A stretch of DNA of 52,146 nucleotides from Deltaproteobacteria bacterium Ga0077550. Its GTDB lineage: Bacteria; Myxococcota_A; Polyangia; Nannocystales; Nannocystaceae. A program made the position numbers and the translations under genes. A model generated the notes under the pieces. The model saw only the letters and a list, made by a program, of their open reading frames with translations, was not told the DNA's origin and searched no databases. The stretch covers positions 1 to 52,146 of the forward strand of contig LNFB01000221.1 of the NCBI GenBank assembly GCA_001464385.1. Direction: 5' to 3'. Position 1 is the stretch's first letter. Each line of letters starts with the position of its first letter. Shown here piece after piece: positions 28,008-35,396 of this stretch.

Positions 28008-28546
28008 GCGCCGACCACCACGCGCGATGCCTCGAGCCGAGCCCGGCCGCCGCCGACGCGGCCGCATTCGAGGCGTTCGTGCGCGAGCACGGCGGCAGCG
28101 TGTGGCGGTGCCTGCAGGCGCTCGGGCTGCGCCGCGCCAACCTCGACGACGCGGCGCAGGATGTCTTCCTCGTCGCGTTCCGCCAGTGGCCCGAGTACGA
28201 GGAGCGCGGCGCGGCGCGCTCGTGGCTGTTCGCGATCGCCCGACGCGTCGCGGCGTCCTACCGACGACGCGAGCGCCCCGAGGGCACCTCCGTCGACGAG
28301 GTCCGCGCGGCGCTCGACGTCGAGGACGTGCTCGCGCGACGAGAGGCCCGCGCGCTGCTCGATCGATTCCTCGCCAGCCTCGACGACGATCGACGCCTGG
28401 TGTTCTTCCTCTCCGACGTCGAGGGCTGGTCGGCCCCCGAGGTCGCCCTCGCCCTCGAGATCAAGCTCAACACCGTGTACTCGCGCCTGCGCCGGGCTCG
28501 AGCGATGTTCGAGCGGTTCCTGCAACGCCGTGGAGGTACGCCGTGA
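28004..28546 (+). CDS. ECF-type RNA polymerase sigma factor
   Basis: 180 residues. Region 2 includes the helix LDDAAQDVFLVAFRQWPEYEERG and the -10 recognition part ARSWLFAIARRVAASYRRR. Region 4 is LDDDRRLVFFLSDVEGWSAPEVALALEIKLNTVYSRLRRAR. Standard ECF length. It begins by ATGA overlap with the previous gene and ends by GTGA overlap with a single-span membrane protein that is probably its anti-sigma factor. Stimulus unknown. Confidence 0.92.
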   Translation: MSADHHARCLEPSPAAADAAAFEAFVREHGGSVWRCLQALGLRRANLDDAAQDVFLVAFRQWPEYEERGAARSWLFAIARRVAASYRRRERPEGTSVDEVRAALDVEDVLARREARALLDRFLASLDDDRRLVFFLSDVEGWSAPEVALALEIKLNTVYSRLRRARAMFERFLQRRGGTP

Positions 28547-29307
28547 ACGAGCCCAGCGATCAGGCACGCGAGGTCCTCGCCCGGTACCGCGACGCGATCA
28601 GCCCCTCGTCGGCCGAGCGCACCGCGCTCGTGCTCGGCGTGCGACGGGCGATCGCCACCGGCGCGGGGCCGTCGGCGGCCGCGAGCGCGGCGGCGGTCGG
28701 TCGACGCACGCCATGGCTGGTGATCGTCGGCGTCACGGCGGTCGTCGCCGGCGGGGCGTGGTGGTCCACGCGATCGCCCGAGCTCCGCGCGCCCGCGATC
28801 GCAGCGGCCGTCGAGGCCCCGGCGGCGGCGCCCGAAGTGAAGCCCCCGCCCGTCGCCGCGCAGGCCCCCGCGATGCTGCCGTCGGTCGGGCCGGCGGTGG
28901 CGGAGGCGCCCGCGATGGCCACGGCGACGCCGCAGGCCGAGCGGATCGTCGGGCGTCGCTCGCCTCGGATCGCGGTCCCCAGCGAGGCGTCACCCGCGGC
29001 CGACGTCGCGCCCTCCCCTGCGTCGGCGCCATCGCCCGAGGTCGCGACCGTCGACGCCGAGGTCGCGTTGCTGCGCGAGGCCAGCGTCGCGCTCAAGCGT
29101 GGCGACGATGTCACGGCGCGCACGCGCTACGACGAGCACACCCGCCGCTTCCCCGACGGCGCGCTGGTGGAGCTCCGCGAGGTCGGCCTGGCGCTGCTCG
29201 ACTGCCGCCGTGATCCGTCCACGGCGGCCGACCGCGCCCGCCGCTTCGCCACACGTTTCCCCGGCTCGCCGCACCTGGTCCGCATCGAACGCGAGTGCAC
29301 ACCGTGA
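28543..29307 (+). CDS. Single-span membrane protein, putative anti-sigma factor
   Basis: 254 residues from a GTG overlapping the sigma stop. A cytoplasmic part of about 50 residues (EPSDQAREVLARYRDAISP) is followed by one membrane helix (TPWLVIVGVTAVVAGGAWW), then a Pro/Ala-rich periplasmic spacer. The C-terminal domain (ALLREASVALKRGDDVTARTRYDEHTRRF) is TPR-like and ends with a Cys (IERECTP). Layout and position fit a regulator of the ECF factor, although no HxxxCxxC zinc motif is present. The name is inferred from context. Confidence 0.72.
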   Translation: MNEPSDQAREVLARYRDAISPSSAERTALVLGVRRAIATGAGPSAAASAAAVGRRTPWLVIVGVTAVVAGGAWWSTRSPELRAPAIAAAVEAPAAAPEVKPPPVAAQAPAMLPSVGPAVAEAPAMATATPQAERIVGRRSPRIAVPSEASPAADVAPSPASAPSPEVATVDAEVALLREASVALKRGDDVTARTRYDEHTRRFPDGALVELREVGLALLDCRRDPSTAADRARRFATRFPGSPHLVRIERECTP

Positions 29308-30227
29308 CGCGGATCCTCGCCCGCGCGGCCCTGGGCCTGGCGTGGTCGGTCGGCTGCGCCCCGCCGGCACAGAACATCGGCGCGTGGACGACCGCGGCCG
29401 GCAACACAGGCGGCGCGGCGACCTCGTCGGGCACGACCGGCCCGACCGGCGAGACCACGTCCACGAGCGGCGCGGCCGATCCGACGAGCAGCTCGACGGA
29501 TGCGACGACGGAGACGGGGAGCGCCACCTCGACCGGCGAGCCCGTGGCCCGCCCGTGGATCGCCGTGGTCGGCGACGGCGCCCCGGCGATGCTCCGCGTG
29601 CGGGCCCTCGACGGCGACGGCGAGACCCTCGACGTGTGCGCCCTCGATGCGGTCCCCGACGGCCTCGGCTTCCTCGACGACGGCCAGCTCGTGGCGAGCT
29701 TCGCCGCGACCGCCACGATCGCGCGGATCGATCCCTGCGACTGCACGACGACGCCTGTCGGCGGGATCGTGCCGCCGATGGCGTTGACCGCACTGGCCGA
29801 GGTCGGCGGCGCGCTCGTGCTCGGCGCGGACGCGGCCCGGGTCGCCCTCGTCACCGTCGATGTCGACGCGGCCACCCTGCAGGGCGCGATCGACTTCGCC
29901 GACGCGCCCTCGATCACCGCGCTCGCCGTTCGCGACGATCGCCGCTTCGCGCTGCGGGCGGGCGCACCGATGCGCCTGCTCGAGCTCGACGACGCCGCGA
30001 TCGTCCTCGCCGACACCGCCCTGCCCGCGCTCGGCGACGCCGCCGGCCTCACGCCCTCGCCCATCGACGACGGCCTGCTCGCCTGCGACGCCGACGGCGG
30101 CCTGTGGCACGTCGATCCGGGCACCGGCGACGTCGACCCGCTCGCCCCGGCGCTCCCGGGCCCGTGCGCCTCGCTCGCGACGCCCCGCGGCGAGATCGCC
30201 TGCCTGGACGCGCTCTGGCTGCCTTGA
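29304..30227 (+). CDS. Thr/Ser/Gly-rich lipoprotein with a predicted beta-propeller-like domain
   Basis: 307 residues from GTG 29304, whose GTGA overlaps the previous stop; an in-frame GTG nine bases upstream is the alternative. The lipobox is SVGC near residue 17. A Thr/Ser/Gly stalk reaches residue 75. The rest shows repeating strand pairs (WIAVVGDGAPAMLRVRALD, GLGFLDDGQLVASF, ITALAVRDDRRFALRAG, GGLWHVDPGTGDVDPL) like a beta-propeller. Last gene of the ECF operon, so possibly the surface effector of that response. No enzymatic motif seen. Confidence 0.78.
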   Translation: MTRILARAALGLAWSVGCAPPAQNIGAWTTAAGNTGGAATSSGTTGPTGETTSTSGAADPTSSSTDATTETGSATSTGEPVARPWIAVVGDGAPAMLRVRALDGDGETLDVCALDAVPDGLGFLDDGQLVASFAATATIARIDPCDCTTTPVGGIVPPMALTALAEVGGALVLGADAARVALVTVDVDAATLQGAIDFADAPSITALAVRDDRRFALRAGAPMRLLELDDAAIVLADTALPALGDAAGLTPSPIDDGLLACDADGGLWHVDPGTGDVDPLAPALPGPCASLATPRGEIACLDALWLP

Positions 30228-30272
30228 GGGGGGTTCCGGGGTGTGGAGGGTGCCGGACGTCCACGCATCTGG

Positions 30273-30301
30273 ATTGACGCGTCCGTCAATTCAAATACAT
30301 T
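30273..30301 (+). promoter_or_regulatory. Promoter overlapped by an inverted-repeat operator before the AbiE-like pair
   Basis: TTGACG at 30274-30279, a 16-bp spacer and TACATT at 30296-30301 form a sigma-70 style promoter in an unusually AT-rich patch. ATTGACG (30273-30279) and CGTCAAT (30284-30290) are a perfect 7-bp inverted repeat with a 4-bp centre covering the -35. AbiEi antitoxins repress their own promoters through inverted repeats, so this is a good operator candidate. The -10 ends 6 bp before the GTG start of the toxin gene. Confidence 0.65.
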
Positions 30302-30307
30302 TACGGA

Positions 30308-31078
30308 GTGAGGTCCGACCGCGACTGCCGGGAGGTGTTCCACTTCCTCTTCTTGGAGTGGCTGCTGCGGGTCACCGCCCCGTCGCTCGTGGTGCTGAAG
30401 GGCGGGGTGAACCTCCGGTTCTTCCACGGCAGCCCCCGCTACTCCGAGGACATGGATCTCGACGTCGACGCGCCGAAGCTCAGCGTCGGAACGCTGCGGA
30501 AGAAGGGCTACAAGATCCTCGAGGATCCGGCGTTCCGGCGCGTGCTCGCCACGGTCGACATCGTCGACCTGCGCGTGAACGATCCCAGGAAGGCGAAGCA
30601 CACCGAGACGACTCAACGCTTCGGGCTCGGGTTGGTGCTCGCCTCCGGGCAGACGCTCCCGACGAAGGTCGAGTTCTCCAGGCGCGGGCTCGATCCGGGG
30701 GTCCGACTCGAGCGCATCGACCCGGAGGTCGCCCGGCGACATGGCCGTACCGCGTACTCGGTCGCGCACTACGACGGTGCGACGGCCGCTCGTCAGAAGG
30801 TCGTGGCGCTCGCAGGGCGCCCGGTCACCCAGGCGCGCGACCTCTTCGACCTGTACCTACTCGACTCTCGCGGCGCCTTCGCGCCCGCCGATCTCGCGTC
30901 TTTGGACCCGAGCACTCGCGAGCAGGCGATCGACCACGCCCTGTCGCTGTCGTTCGCGGACTTCGACGGGCAGGTCCTCGAGTTCCTCGACGAGGATGCA
31001 GCGCGGACCCACGGCACGCCCGAGGCATTCGAGGCGATGCAGGCCGCCGTGGTGGCGCAGATCGAGGGGACACCGTGA
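30308..31078 (+). CDS. AbiEii-type nucleotidyltransferase toxin
   Basis: 256 residues. The signature of the AbiEii/AbiGii nucleotidyltransferase family is present near residues 35-60: KGGVNLRFF, then PRYSEDMDLDV, with the metal-binding Asp residues. Downstream are KVEFSRRG and the RDLFDLYLLDS segment. The usual GG(S/T) is GGV here. Family toxins transfer nucleotides, in some cases to tRNA acceptor ends, and cause growth arrest or phage abortive infection. It is the first gene of a pair and overlaps the antitoxin start (GTGA). No Shine-Dalgarno fits before GTG 30308, so translation may be leaderless. Some codon choices are less GC-biased than in neighbours, consistent with transfer. Confidence 0.85.
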   Translation: MRSDRDCREVFHFLFLEWLLRVTAPSLVVLKGGVNLRFFHGSPRYSEDMDLDVDAPKLSVGTLRKKGYKILEDPAFRRVLATVDIVDLRVNDPRKAKHTETTQRFGLGLVLASGQTLPTKVEFSRRGLDPGVRLERIDPEVARRHGRTAYSVAHYDGATAARQKVVALAGRPVTQARDLFDLYLLDSRGAFAPADLASLDPSTREQAIDHALSLSFADFDGQVLEFLDEDAARTHGTPEAFEAMQAAVVAQIEGTP

Positions 31079-31677
31079 AGTTCGAGCTGCTCACGGCGCC
31101 GCACTTCGCGGCGTTCACCACCCGCGAGTTCGCGACGGATGCGGAGGTCGCGATCGCGACGGCGACGCGCCAGCTCGGCGCCGCCGCGGACCGCGGGGCG
31201 CTCGTCCGGATCACGCGGGGCGTCTGGGCCAACCCGAAGCACCCGGACTTCCACCCGTTGGTCTGCGTGCCGAAGATCCTCGGTGGCGAGCAGGGCTACG
31301 TCTCGTTCCTCACCGCGCTGCACCTGCACGGCGTGATCTCGCAGATCCCCCGGACGATCCAGGTCGCGACCACGGGTCACGCGCGGCGCCTCGACACCGC
31401 GGTGGGCACCTACGAGCTGTTCCAGCTCGCGCCGAAGCTGATGCGCGACGGCGTCGAGTGGTCGCAGACACGCGCCCCCTACCGCCTCGCCTCCGCCGAG
31501 AAGGCCCTGGTCGACACGCTCTACGTCGCACGACACCGCGGCGCCCGGTTCCGATCGCTCCCCGAGGTCGAGCTGCGCGGCCTCAGCCGCCGACGCGCGC
31601 TGCAGCTCGCCGCGCTCGCCGAGGACCCCCGGGTCACCCGCGCCGTCGCCCAGCGCTGGGCCGAGCTCGCCGCCTGA
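31075..31677 (+). CDS. AbiEi-type antitoxin
   Basis: 200 residues from a GTG overlapping the toxin stop. The middle (LVRITRGVWANPKHPDF and GEQGYVSFLTALHLHGVISQIPRTIQVAT) is the typical AbiEi core. The C-terminus (YRLASAEKALVDTLYVARHR) matches the antitoxin/effector domain. The usual N-terminal winged helix is replaced or shortened (HFAAFTTREFATDAEVAIATATRQL). Type IV AbiE antitoxins both repress the operon and counter toxin activity. The gene order toxin then antitoxin is the reverse of classical abiEi-abiEii. Confidence 0.82.
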   Translation: MKFELLTAPHFAAFTTREFATDAEVAIATATRQLGAAADRGALVRITRGVWANPKHPDFHPLVCVPKILGGEQGYVSFLTALHLHGVISQIPRTIQVATTGHARRLDTAVGTYELFQLAPKLMRDGVEWSQTRAPYRLASAEKALVDTLYVARHRGARFRSLPEVELRGLSRRRALQLAALAEDPRVTRAVAQRWAELAA

Positions 31678-31686
31678 TCGACGGCC

Positions 31687-33387
31687 TCAGCCTGCGCAGG
31701 CGTCCGCGCCGTCCTGCGGGCACGGATCGCACACGTCGCCGGCGCCGTCGTCGTCGTCGTCGCCCTGCGCCGACTCCAGCGGGCGCACCGGGTTGAACAC
31801 GTCCGGACAGTTGTCCGCGTCGTCCGCGATCCCGTCGCCGTCACCGTCGAGCGCGGTCACGCCCGAGTAGGCGCCCGCGCGGTACGGCACGCAGCTCGGC
31901 TCGTCGTCGGGCTCACCGCAGAAGAACAGCGGGTAGTTGGCCTCGATGGCGCTGCGGACCTGGGCGAGTGACGCGTTGCCGGTGTCCTTCATGACGCACG
32001 CGCGCTTGGCCGTGCCACAGACGTCGAAGCTCTCGCAGTCGGCCCCGTCCACGCCGTCGGCGGCGAGCAGCGCGTCGTCGCCGTACAGCGGCGCGCCGGC
32101 CCGCAGCACCAGCACCACGTCGTCCACCTCGGCGTCGATGACCGCGCGGTGCTCGTCTGCGTCGGGCTTGGCTCGGAACACGGCGATGTCGGCCATGTAA
32201 CCCACCGCGAGCGTGCCGATCGTCGCGGACGCGCCGGTGGCCCGCGCAGCGTTGGCCGTCGCCATCAGCCACAGCTCGCGGTCGCTGAAGTGACCCCCGA
32301 AGTGATCGCGGTTGAGCGAGTCGGCGCACCGCAGCTCGCGGAGCATGTTCATCGAGCCCGAGGCCACCCAGTCGGTCCCCAGCGCGATCGGGACCCCGAC
32401 GGCGTCGATGGCGGTGACGGGCGCGGTGTTGCCGTACAGCACGACGTTGGACCGCGGCGACCACACGAGCATCGCGTTCTTCTCCTTCATCTCGGCGTAG
32501 TCGGCCGGGCGCAGGGCCACGCCGTGGATGAGCGCGGTCGTCGGTCCCATCAGATCGTTGGGCCCGCGCGAGCTCGTGCAGGTGAACTCGTTGGCGGCCG
32601 CCGCGTTGATGCCCTCGGCGACGTGCGGCAAGTACGGCTTGCCGACGATGCTCGCCGCGGACGTCGGATCGCTGCCGTAGTCGCAGCCGCTGTCGCGCTG
32701 CTCGCCGCTCGAGTCGTCGAGCGGGAACGTGTCGGAGTCCGCGACCTTGCTGGTGAGGCCCTCGAGCTTGCCGCCGGCGTCGAGGTTGCGCAGCAGGCCC
32801 TCCTCGCCGCCCGCGCTCGCGGCCGCCGTCGCGCCGCCCATGATGAAGCGCAGCTCGGCGCCCAGCACCTCGTTGCGGCTCGCGTCACCGTCGACGTGCA
32901 GGGCCTCGTGGCCGTTGTCGCCCTTGCGCCAGTCGTGGCGGTGCTCGTAGCGATCGACGCCGTCGCCGATCGGTGGGTTGTTGGCGAAGGTGATGTGATC
33001 GTGCGGGTTGATGAGCCCCGGGGAGATCACCGCGTCGCCGCAGTTGAGCACCGTGACGCCGGCGCGACCGTCGGCGTCGCTGCAGTCGCAGTCGACGCAC
33101 GCGATCTTGCCGTCGCTGCGCACGAGCACCTCGGCGCCGCGGATGATCCCGTCCTGGCCGAGCGCCGTGCCGCGCAGCAGCAGCCCGCCCTGGCCGGCCT
33201 CGACCACCTCGCAGCCGCCGCCCTCGACCGTGGGGAGCGGCGCGGCGGCACACACCCTCGCGTCGTCGTCGGGCCCGCCGTCGTCGGCACCGGTGCTGTC
33301 GCTCGAGGGATCATCGTCCGCCGGTGGTTGGCACGCCGCGAGGCCGCCCACCACGAGCGACACCACGAGCGACGGAACGAGCGACAT
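31687..33387 (-). CDS. Amidohydrolase lipoprotein with thrombospondin type-3 tail
   Basis: 566 residues. The signal ends in GGLAAC (lipobox), followed by an acidic stalk. The amidohydrolase-like barrel has the first metal motif PHDH (HxH) in VISPGLINPHDHITF, a later His in TALIHGVAL and the metal Asp region ALGTDWVASGSMNMLRELR, with ATANAARATG typical of the family. The substrate is unknown; relatives act on imidazolonepropionate, cytosine or similar. The last 60 residues contain Asp-rich thrombospondin type-3 repeats (DGDGDGIADDADNCPD, DDDDDGAGDVCDPCP), calcium-binding spacers seen in surface proteins. Export of an amidohydrolase is unusual but recurrent in myxobacteria. Start ATG 33387 sits before the signal peptide. 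Confidence 0.88.
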   Translation of the reverse strand: MSLVPSLVVSLVVGGLAACQPPADDDPSSDSTGADDGGPDDDARVCAAAPLPTVEGGGCEVVEAGQGGLLLRGTALGQDGIIRGAEVLVRSDGKIACVDCDCSDADGRAGVTVLNCGDAVISPGLINPHDHITFANNPPIGDGVDRYEHRHDWRKGDNGHEALHVDGDASRNEVLGAELRFIMGGATAAASAGGEEGLLRNLDAGGKLEGLTSKVADSDTFPLDDSSGEQRDSGCDYGSDPTSAASIVGKPYLPHVAEGINAAAANEFTCTSSRGPNDLMGPTTALIHGVALRPADYAEMKEKNAMLVWSPRSNVVLYGNTAPVTAIDAVGVPIALGTDWVASGSMNMLRELRCADSLNRDHFGGHFSDRELWLMATANAARATGASATIGTLAVGYMADIAVFRAKPDADEHRAVIDAEVDDVVLVLRAGAPLYGDDALLAADGVDGADCESFDVCGTAKRACVMKDTGNASLAQVRSAIEANYPLFFCGEPDDEPSCVPYRAGAYSGVTALDGDGDGIADDADNCPDVFNPVRPLESAQGDDDDDGAGDVCDPCPQDGADACAG

Positions 33388-33502
33388 GAAGGAGCAGGTT
33401 CGGCGGGGCACGGCGGGCGGACGCTAGCACGCAGGGCTGGGGCGCCGCCCGCGGGAAATCCCGATCGGCGCGCGCGCGCAGGTCCGGCCCAGGAGCGCGC
33501 GC

Positions 33503-34873
33503 TCACGTGCCTCGACCCGCGGCGAGGACGGCGGCCGCCAGCTCGTCGTCCTGCGCCGGCGCGACCGTGCGCAGATCGACGAGCACCGCGTCGTCCTCGA
33601 TGCGGCCCACCACCGCCGGTGTACCCAGGCGCAACCGCCGAGCGAGGGCCGACGCGCGCCCGGGCAATCGCACCGCGACGCTCGCGAGGCGATCACCGGG
33701 CAGGCTGCCGCCGCCGATCGTCGCGTCGACCTCGACGACCGCGTCGTCGCCGAGCTGCAGTCGTGCGGCCAGGGCTCGCGCGCGCGTCCGCAGCTCGTCC
33801 ATCGTCGCGGCGACCATGCGATGCAGCGGGAGCGCTGGTACCCCGCCGGTGGTGTCGATCGCCGCGTGCGCGAGCGCGGTGGCGTGCAGGGCCGCGAGCG
33901 TGGTCTTGTCGGGCCGCAGCGCGCGCGCCATCGGGTGCTTGCGGATCCGATCGACCCACGCGGTGCCGCCGGCGACGAGCCCCGCCTGCGGGCCGCCCAG
34001 GAGCTTGTCGCCGCTGGCGAGCACCACATCCGCGCCGGCCTCGAGGTACGCCGCGACGGTCGGCTCGCGCCCGGGCAGGTTGCCGCCGAGCGATCCGCTC
34101 CCGACGTCGGCGATGAGCGGCACACCGCGCGCCCGCGCCAGCGCGGCGAGGGCGGACAGCTCGACCTCGGCGACGTAGCCGTGCTGCTCGAAGTTCGACA
34201 GGTGCACCCACAGGATCGCGCTGGCCGGCGCGCCGCGGGCCGGATCGAGCGCAGCCTCGTAGTCGGCGAGGTGCGTGCGGTTGGTGCTGCCGACGCCGAC
34301 GATGCGGCAACCACCGGCGGCCGCCATGGTCGCGACGCGGAACCCGTCGCCGATCTCGACCATCTGCCCGTGGGACAGCACCACGCCGCCGGGCGCCCCG
34401 AGCACGGTGCACGCGATCAGCAGCGCCGCGGCGTTGTTGTTGACCACGTGCACGTCCTCTGCACCGATGACCGCCGACAGCAGCGGTCGCATCCACGCGA
34501 ACCGGGAGCCGCGCACGCCGCTGTCGAGCTCGACCTCGAGATCGCACGCCCCCGCCGCCGCCGCTGCGGCGTCGATCGCCGCCTGCGACCACGGGGCGCG
34601 CCCGAGGTTGGTGTGCAGCAGGACGCCCGTCGCGTTGATCACCCGCGTCGGGTGGGGCGTCGACCAGGTCTCCAGCGTCGCCGCGACGCGGGCCGCCAGG
34701 GTCTCCGCGTCGATCGCCTCGGTCGCCTTGCCCTCGCGCAGCGCGACGCGCAGCGCACCGAGCATCGACTCCGCGACGCGGCGCACGATGTCGCGGCGCC
34801 ACGGGACGCCCGCGAGCGCAGGCGCATCCAGCACGCGATCCATCTTGGGCAGGCGAGCGAGCGCGTCGTTCAT
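33503..34873 (-). CDS. selA: L-seryl-tRNA(Sec) selenium transferase
   Basis: 456 residues, full length for SelA. This PLP enzyme converts Ser-tRNA(Sec) to Sec-tRNA(Sec) using selenophosphate. Recognisable features are the start MNDALARLPKMDRVL, PTRVINATGVLLHTNLGRAP, VHVVNNNAAALLIACTVL, ILWVHLSNF, LIADVGSGSL and the PLP lysine in VLASGDKLLGGPQAG. The C-terminus reads AIGGGSLPGD-type and VDLRTV. The gene shows that the organism can incorporate selenocysteine. selB, selD and the Sec tRNA are not visible in the window. It runs alone on the minus strand, with a TACCAT -10-like element 11 bp upstream. Confidence 0.96.
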   Translation of the reverse strand: MNDALARLPKMDRVLDAPALAGVPWRRDIVRRVAESMLGALRVALREGKATEAIDAETLAARVAATLETWSTPHPTRVINATGVLLHTNLGRAPWSQAAIDAAAAAAGACDLEVELDSGVRGSRFAWMRPLLSAVIGAEDVHVVNNNAAALLIACTVLGAPGGVVLSHGQMVEIGDGFRVATMAAAGGCRIVGVGSTNRTHLADYEAALDPARGAPASAILWVHLSNFEQHGYVAEVELSALAALARARGVPLIADVGSGSLGGNLPGREPTVAAYLEAGADVVLASGDKLLGGPQAGLVAGGTAWVDRIRKHPMARALRPDKTTLAALHATALAHAAIDTTGGVPALPLHRMVAATMDELRTRARALAARLQLGDDAVVEVDATIGGGSLPGDRLASVAVRLPGRASALARRLRLGTPAVVGRIEDDAVLVDLRTVAPAQDDELAAAVLAAGRGT

Positions 34874-34883
34874 GGTCGCGGCG

Positions 34884-34889
34884 ATGGTA
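34884..34889 (-). promoter_or_regulatory. -10-like element before selA
   Basis: TACCAT on the minus strand ending 11 bp before ATG 34873, within CCTCGGGTACCATCG. The context resembles that before the FHA-sigma54 gene. Would give a near-leaderless mRNA. Read by eye. Confidence 0.28.
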
Positions 34890-34928
34890 CCCGAGGGCGC
34901 GAGCGGGCCGCGGCCCGACCGCTTCGCA

Positions 34929-35396
34929 TCACAGCAACAGCATCGCGGCGACCAAGCCGCCGAACACGAGCACGCCCAGCAGCGGCAGCCACAGCCCCCC
35001 GCGCGTCGCGGGCTCGTGATCGTGCGTCGCGGTGGTGGTCATCGTGGTCTCGCCCGCGCGGGCGAGCACCCGCGCGACCTGCGACGCGGGGTGACTCAGC
35101 GTGAGCATCAGCTCGCCCAGCGCGATCACCTGGCCGTGGGCCACCGCGGCCTCGCCCTCGACCGCGACCCCATCGACGCGCACGCCGTTCTTGCTGCCGA
35201 GGTCGCGCACGCGCACACCGTCGGGGCCGACGTCGAGCTCGGCGTGGCGCCGCGACACGTCCTCGTGCTCGAGCGGCACGGTCACCTCCGAGCCGCGGCC
35301 GAGCACGTGCAGCCCGTACGGCAGCGGGTGGACCCGACCGGCGTGGGCGCCGTTGGACTCGAGCAGCTGGGGCACCATCGATCGCGGACTCGTCAT
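34929..35396 (-). CDS. FHA-domain protein with C-terminal membrane anchor
   Basis: 155 residues. The FHA domain spans about 20-100: HVLGRGSEVTVPLEHEDVSRRHAEL, LGSKNGVRVDG and LGELMLTL, with all phosphothreonine-binding residues present (G-R, S-RRH, N-G). A short linker leads to one C-terminal helix (LWLPLLGVLVFGGLVAAMLLL), a tail anchor. It probably gathers phosphorylated partners of Ser/Thr kinases at the membrane. The ATG overlaps the stop of the ComEC-like gene (ATGA). Confidence 0.88.
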   Translation of the reverse strand: MTSPRSMVPQLLESNGAHAGRVHPLPYGLHVLGRGSEVTVPLEHEDVSRRHAELDVGPDGVRVRDLGSKNGVRVDGVAVEGEAAVAHGQVIALGELMLTLSHPASQVARVLARAGETTMTTTATHDHEPATRGGLWLPLLGVLVFGGLVAAMLLL

